Shown here in pieces: positions 6,572 to 9,531 of a DNA stretch of 9,531 nucleotides. The translations under genes were made by a program, and so were the position numbers. The notes under the pieces are model-generated. The model was not told the DNA's origin and ran no database searches. It was given only the letters and a program-made list of their open reading frames with translations. Within the stretch, counting starts at the first letter, position 1, and the number at the start of each line of letters is the position of its first letter. Source of the DNA: an uncultured Collinsella sp. (GTDB lineage: Bacteria > Actinomycetota > Coriobacteriia > Coriobacteriales > Coriobacteriaceae); assembly GCA_902493515.1 (NCBI GenBank), contig CABUPE010000048.1:1-9531 (forward strand). The letters are read 5' to 3'.

Positions 6572-7381
6572 CTACTCCCCTCGCGCCGTACGAGCGGCAG
6601 CCATAAAACGAGCTACCCGCTCAACATCGACCGGGGCATCCAGCTTTCCGTCGCGCTTTAAACACGTGCCGACAAACGCGCCATCGTAGTGAGCAAATAC
6701 GTCAGCCACGGTATTTTCGCGACAACCGGTGCCACATACCACGGGTACTTCGCCAACACGCTCGCGGACTTCATCGGCAAGCTCGCCCGAAGCGCCACGA
6801 CCGGCAGCCGAACCGCCGATGACCATTGCATCCGGAAGGCAATTAAAGAGAAGTGAATCGGCAATGTCCGCAGTCGTGCGGTCATTGAGATAAACCTCCC
6901 CCTCGCTCGTGATGAAGTGAAAAAGCTTGAGGTCGTCCAGGCGCAGCGCCGCCTTGCGACGCATGGTGTGAGCGAAATCTCGGTTAATCAGCCCAAGATC
7001 ACCGGCCCAGGCACCGCAAAAATTGCAGCGCGTGAACTGCGCATCGACGGCAGCGCACAGTTCGATTGTGGCATCACCATCGTAAATAGCCTCAGCTCCC
7101 CAAGGGGTCGACAGATCATGGGATAGAGCCCCGATTACATAGCCCATCGATGCAAGGGTTGAGGGAGAAACGTGCTGCTCATAGGGCATCGAGAGCTCAT
7201 TGGTAATCAAAATGCCATCGACACCGCCCTGCTGCAACGCCTCGAGATCGCGCTTGGCGGCTTCCACGACCTGCGACACGCTTCCGCCCGGGTAATACAG
7301 TGGATCGCCCGGCAGAGGACGCAGGTGCAGCATTCCGATAACCGGCTTTTCGGTCTTGAACATCGAGGTTAAAAACGACAT
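6572..7381 (-). CDS. BtpA/SgcQ family TIM-barrel protein
   Basis: This 269-residue protein has the BtpA pattern: GMLHLRPLPGDP (16-27), DGILITNE (55-62), and a C-terminal barrel end with VVCGTGCRENTV (214-225) followed by DGAFVGTCLKRDG (233-245). VIGGSAAGRGAS (187-198) resembles a phosphate-binding loop. Named members are cyanobacterial BtpA, needed for stable photosystem I, and E. coli SgcQ in a putative sugar-phosphate operon; the enzymatic reaction of the family is not settled to my knowledge. Here the flanking kinases suggest it handles a phosphorylated intermediate, which is an inference. It contains seven cysteines, including C119-x-x-C122 and Cys220, where relatives usually have Val. 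AAGGAG six bases upstream fixes the start at 7381. It lies 33 bases after the YjbQ-like gene. Confidence 0.87.
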   Translation of the reverse strand: MSFLTSMFKTEKPVIGMLHLRPLPGDPLYYPGGSVSQVVEAAKRDLEALQQGGVDGILITNELSMPYEQHVSPSTLASMGYVIGALSHDLSTPWGAEAIYDGDATIELCAAVDAQFTRCNFCGAWAGDLGLINRDFAHTMRRKAALRLDDLKLFHFITSEGEVYLNDRTTADIADSLLFNCLPDAMVIGGSAAGRGASGELADEVRERVGEVPVVCGTGCRENTVADVFAHYDGAFVGTCLKRDGKLDAPVDVERVARFMAAARTARGE

Positions 7382-7414
7382 AACGTGCTCCTTCGTAGGG
7401 TTATCGCGGGGACG

Positions 7415-7843
7415 TTACTCCCCCAGCACCTCCACGTACACTTTTCGCTTCTGCGGACCGTCAAACTCCGCAAGATAGATGTTCTGGGCGCCTCCGCACA
7501 CGATGTGGCCATCTTGGACGGGAAAGAAGCAACTGTTTCCACAAATCATGCTCTTGATATGCCCACAGGAGTTGTTGCCGGTAGCTCCATAGCTCGGCAG
7601 GAAGAGTGCACGCGCATAGGGGGCATCGAGTGGGGCGATGCGATCAAGCGTCTCCATAAGATCCGTCTCCACGCAGGGCAGCCCCTCATTTACCACGAAT
7701 CCACAGGTCGTATGCGACAAAATAATCGCAGCCAAGCCATTGGTCACTGAGCTGCGTTCGATGGCAGCGTGCACGTCATCGGTAATATCGATGAACTGGT
7801 CCGGAGCAGTCGATAGATAGCTCAATGTCTCGAGCGTCACCAT
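7415..7843 (-). CDS. YjbQ/UPF0047 family protein, divergent
   Basis: This 142-residue protein matches the small YjbQ fold. LSHTTCGFVVNEG (42-54) corresponds to the family HTS...NEN segment. GHIKSMICGNS (94-104) is the conserved HIK...G.S stretch. FPVQDGHIVCGGAQNIYLAEF (107-127) is the C-terminal family pattern. Some YjbQ proteins show weak thiamine-phosphate synthase activity, but their physiological role is unclear. This copy departs from the family as I remember it: the H-x-x-E-G segment before HIK is replaced by PSYGATGNN (83-91), and Asp-Pro after NEN is absent. It has six cysteines (47, 57, 93, 101, 105, 116). Start 7843 follows an AAGGGGATG ribosome-binding site and lies 2 bases after the amidohydrolase stop, so the two are translationally linked. 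Function in this cluster is unknown. Confidence 0.82.
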   Translation of the reverse strand: MVTLETLSYLSTAPDQFIDITDDVHAAIERSSVTNGLAAIILSHTTCGFVVNEGLPCVETDLMETLDRIAPLDAPYARALFLPSYGATGNNSCGHIKSMICGNSCFFPVQDGHIVCGGAQNIYLAEFDGPQKRKVYVEVLGE

Positions 7844-7845
7844 GT

Positions 7846-8706
7846 TTACTCATCCCCTTCAAGAAAACGCAGGGCATTACCCCAGTAGAGCCTTTCTCGC
7901 GCATCATCGCGCATGGGCACGGTATCGAGCGCCCGCTTGAGTTTGAATGCACGGAAGCGCGGCGTATTGCTGGCGAACATCACTTGGTGCGATAGCGCGC
8001 GCTCATACCACAGCGGCCCCATATCGACCGTGAAAAGACGCTGCATCATCTCCTCGGGCGAATCGATGTAAGTGATAGAGGTGTCCGTGTAGCAGTTGGG
8101 ATACTTGAGCAGCATCGCCACGGTCTCGCGCACCCAGGGCCAGCCAAAGTGAGTCAAACTAAAGCGCACATTTGGATGCGTTGCGATTGTGTGCTCAAAT
8201 GCAAGCGGGTTACTGCGCGAGAGCTCTGCGCCAGGTTCCCAAGACATACCGGCATGGAAAACCACCGGCTTGTTATAGCGCTCGCACAGCTCGTAAAGCG
8301 GCTCGGCCACAGCATCATCGGGGACAAAACCCTGCTTTGCAGGATGCAGGCAAAGCCCCTTTGCCCCCAACTCGGTAAAGGCGCGCTCCAATTCGTCTGC
8401 GGCACCGCTCACCTGCGGGTCTACGCTCGCAAATCCCCACAGACGATCGGGATGCGCGGCAACCAGCATGGCAATCTGGTCATTGGTGCCAAAGTGCCCT
8501 CCGCATGCCGTGGTTACATCGAGCGGCATGAGCACGCTCTTCTGCACATCGCAGACGTCCATCTCGACTTGAAGCTCATCCCAATCCATGGGGCCCATAT
8601 GCCCCATACCAAATTCTCGTGACCAAAAGCCGAATCCATCAGGATCATCACCCGGCTTACAGATCTCGCCGTAGAGCATAGGATGGACCAACATGTCGAT
8701 AACCAT
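7846..8706 (-). CDS. Amidohydrolase-2 (PF04909) family protein with altered metal ligands
   Basis: This is a 286-residue TIM-barrel protein of the amidohydrolase-2 type, a family that includes ACMSD-like decarboxylases and lactone hydrolases. Visible landmarks are KGLCLHP (116-122), PVVFHAG (147-153) with His151, LTHFGWPW (184-191) with His186, MFASNTPR (243-250) and the closing WGNALRFL (275-282). Two usual metal ligands differ. The N-terminal D-x-H-x-H reads D4-M-L-V-H8, so the first His is Leu. The FGSDxP aspartate is Asn247. It may bind one metal in another way, use no metal, or have a changed reaction. I chose ATG at 8706 because AAGGAG lies six bases upstream and the protein then begins at the conserved VID strand; the in-frame ATG at 8727 lies before that site. 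It is the second gene of the operon in this window, 27 bases after the PfkB-type kinase. Confidence 0.84.
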   Translation of the reverse strand: MVIDMLVHPMLYGEICKPGDDPDGFGFWSREFGMGHMGPMDWDELQVEMDVCDVQKSVLMPLDVTTACGGHFGTNDQIAMLVAAHPDRLWGFASVDPQVSGAADELERAFTELGAKGLCLHPAKQGFVPDDAVAEPLYELCERYNKPVVFHAGMSWEPGAELSRSNPLAFEHTIATHPNVRFSLTHFGWPWVRETVAMLLKYPNCYTDTSITYIDSPEEMMQRLFTVDMGPLWYERALSHQVMFASNTPRFRAFKLKRALDTVPMRDDARERLYWGNALRFLEGDE

Positions 8707-8733
8707 TTCGCACTCCTTTCCAGGCATTTGACC

Positions 8734-9474
8734 CTAGTACGGCTCAAACGAACCAATCACTCGGGACGACAGCTCAGCGCCCGCCTTCATACACGCCGGA
8801 ATATCAAGGCCATCGATCACGCCCTTGGTAAACCCGGCAATATACGAGTCGCCGGCACCCACGGTGTTAACGACCTTCTCCGCCGGTACGATCCCGCACT
8901 CATAGAAGCGCTCACCGTCATAGGCAATGCTTCCCTTCTCGCCAAGCGTGGCAACCGCAACGCGCGGTCCCAATTCCTGCACGTGGCGTACCCAGTCTCG
9001 TAGCTCCGGAGTGTCCTCTTCAAACGACATGAACGCGTAGTCTACGTAAGGAAAATGAGTCTCACAGGTATATTCGGGATCCTGGCTGAACACCGAGAAG
9101 TCCATTACCACCGTCTTGCCCGCATCATGCCATTCGGGCAGGAGGTCCAAACAATTGCCAAACAGGTCGGTATGAATGATGTCATGCTCTAGGATAAACG
9201 CCCGGTCATCTTCATTCGGACGATATGTCTCCATTACGCCATCGATTGCCTCGAGATGCACGCGATCGACGCCGTCTTTCAATGCCATGAGCATCACCGA
9301 GGTGTCGCCATCCTCCACCCGCAGATGTGAGATATCGAACCCCTCAGCGGCCAGTGCCTCTCTCATCTTGTCTCCGTACTCGTCCTTGCCGACAACCGAC
9401 ACGGCGGATACCGAAACGCCCATTCGTGCAAGATGGATACCCCAGTCAATGCCGTTACCAGTCGGATAGAACAC
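8734..9474 (-). CDS. PfkB-family carbohydrate kinase, fructoselysine-kinase-like, 5' end missing or broken
   Basis: This ribokinase-fold protein has 246 residues from the first possible start, GTG at 9474. It resembles FrlD-type kinases: YPTGNGIDWGIHLARMGV (3-20) is the sugar-side glycine motif, and NTVGAGDSYIAGF (203-215) is the PfkB signature with catalytic Asp209. LGEKGSIAY (178-186) is the nucleotide-side strand. Relatives begin about 15-25 residues earlier with a G-D-N-x-x-D segment. Although the window continues 57 bases further, the same frame reads only unrelated sequence with no start codon and meets a TAA at 9523-9525. The other two frames do not supply GDN either. So the 5' end is lost through a frameshift, a rearrangement or an assembly join close to the edge. 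The substrate is unknown; a sugar or sugar-amine adduct is plausible. It is the first operon gene visible. Confidence 0.83.
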   Translation of the reverse strand: MFYPTGNGIDWGIHLARMGVSVSAVSVVGKDEYGDKMREALAAEGFDISHLRVEDGDTSVMLMALKDGVDRVHLEAIDGVMETYRPNEDDRAFILEHDIIHTDLFGNCLDLLPEWHDAGKTVVMDFSVFSQDPEYTCETHFPYVDYAFMSFEEDTPELRDWVRHVQELGPRVAVATLGEKGSIAYDGERFYECGIVPAEKVVNTVGAGDSYIAGFTKGVIDGLDIPACMKAGAELSSRVIGSFEPY

Positions 9475-9484
9475 GCGATCGCGT
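9473..9484. repeat. 12-bp perfect palindrome at the 5' end of the PfkB-type gene
   Basis: ACGCGATCGCGT is self-complementary and contains GCGATCGC. It overlaps the GTG that is the first possible start of the kinase and lies about where the family-like reading frame stops being recognisable. This may be chance in GC-rich coding sequence, or it may mark a recombination or assembly junction. Confidence 0.35.
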
Positions 9485-9531
9485 CGAAAATGTTGGTGTA
9501 AGGGTGACGCCCTAGCGCCCGTTTAACGAAG

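Noticed and set aside
1..9531. CRISPR arrays, tRNA or rRNA genes, insertion sequences, prophage genes
   Set aside because: I saw no spaced direct repeats, cloverleaf-like sequences, transposase motifs or phage proteins on either strand.

Overview
The window looks like the chromosome of a moderately GC-rich bacterium. Coding sequence is clearly richer in G+C than the gaps between genes, Shine-Dalgarno sites are strong, and genes are tightly packed. The mix of proteins (EttA, an SdpR/SdpI pair, TcdA next to a TatD hydrolase, and a sugar-type kinase cluster) fits a gut actinobacterium of the Coriobacteriia such as Collinsella. That placement is an inference from gene content and base composition; no rRNA or other marker gene is present to confirm it.

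Layout. Positions 1-350 are AT-rich and hold no convincing gene. They contain a 16-bp palindrome at the edge, a possible promoter with a 12-bp palindrome just downstream, and the ettA terminator. Positions 351-2030 (minus) encode the translation factor EttA. Positions 2122-3255 (minus) hold a complete two-gene autoregulated unit: an ArsR-type repressor of the SdpR kind, an overlapping SdpI-like six-helix membrane protein, a promoter overlapped by an inverted repeat, and a terminator with a GCAA loop. Positions 3321-4968 (plus) carry tcdA (tRNA ct6A dehydratase) followed by a TatD-family metal-dependent hydrolase.

Positions 4980-9522 (minus) are the most unusual part. Five closely spaced genes, read right to left, encode a PfkB-family kinase (5' end missing or broken), an amidohydrolase-2 family protein, a YjbQ/UPF0047 family protein, a BtpA/SgcQ family TIM-barrel protein and an FGGY-family sugar kinase. 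A long hairpin with a T-tract closes the run. The spacings (27, 2, 33 and 6 nt) and the single terminator argue for one operon whose promoter lies beyond the right edge.

The cluster looks like a catabolic or salvage pathway for a small polyol, sugar or sugar adduct that uses two kinases of unrelated folds. I do not recognise it as a characterised pathway. Two of its enzymes depart from their family active-site pattern. The amidohydrolase lacks the first His of the HxH metal motif and has Asn for the usual Asp. The YjbQ-like protein lacks the H-x-x-E-G stretch and is rich in cysteine. This cluster is the best candidate here for an undescribed system.
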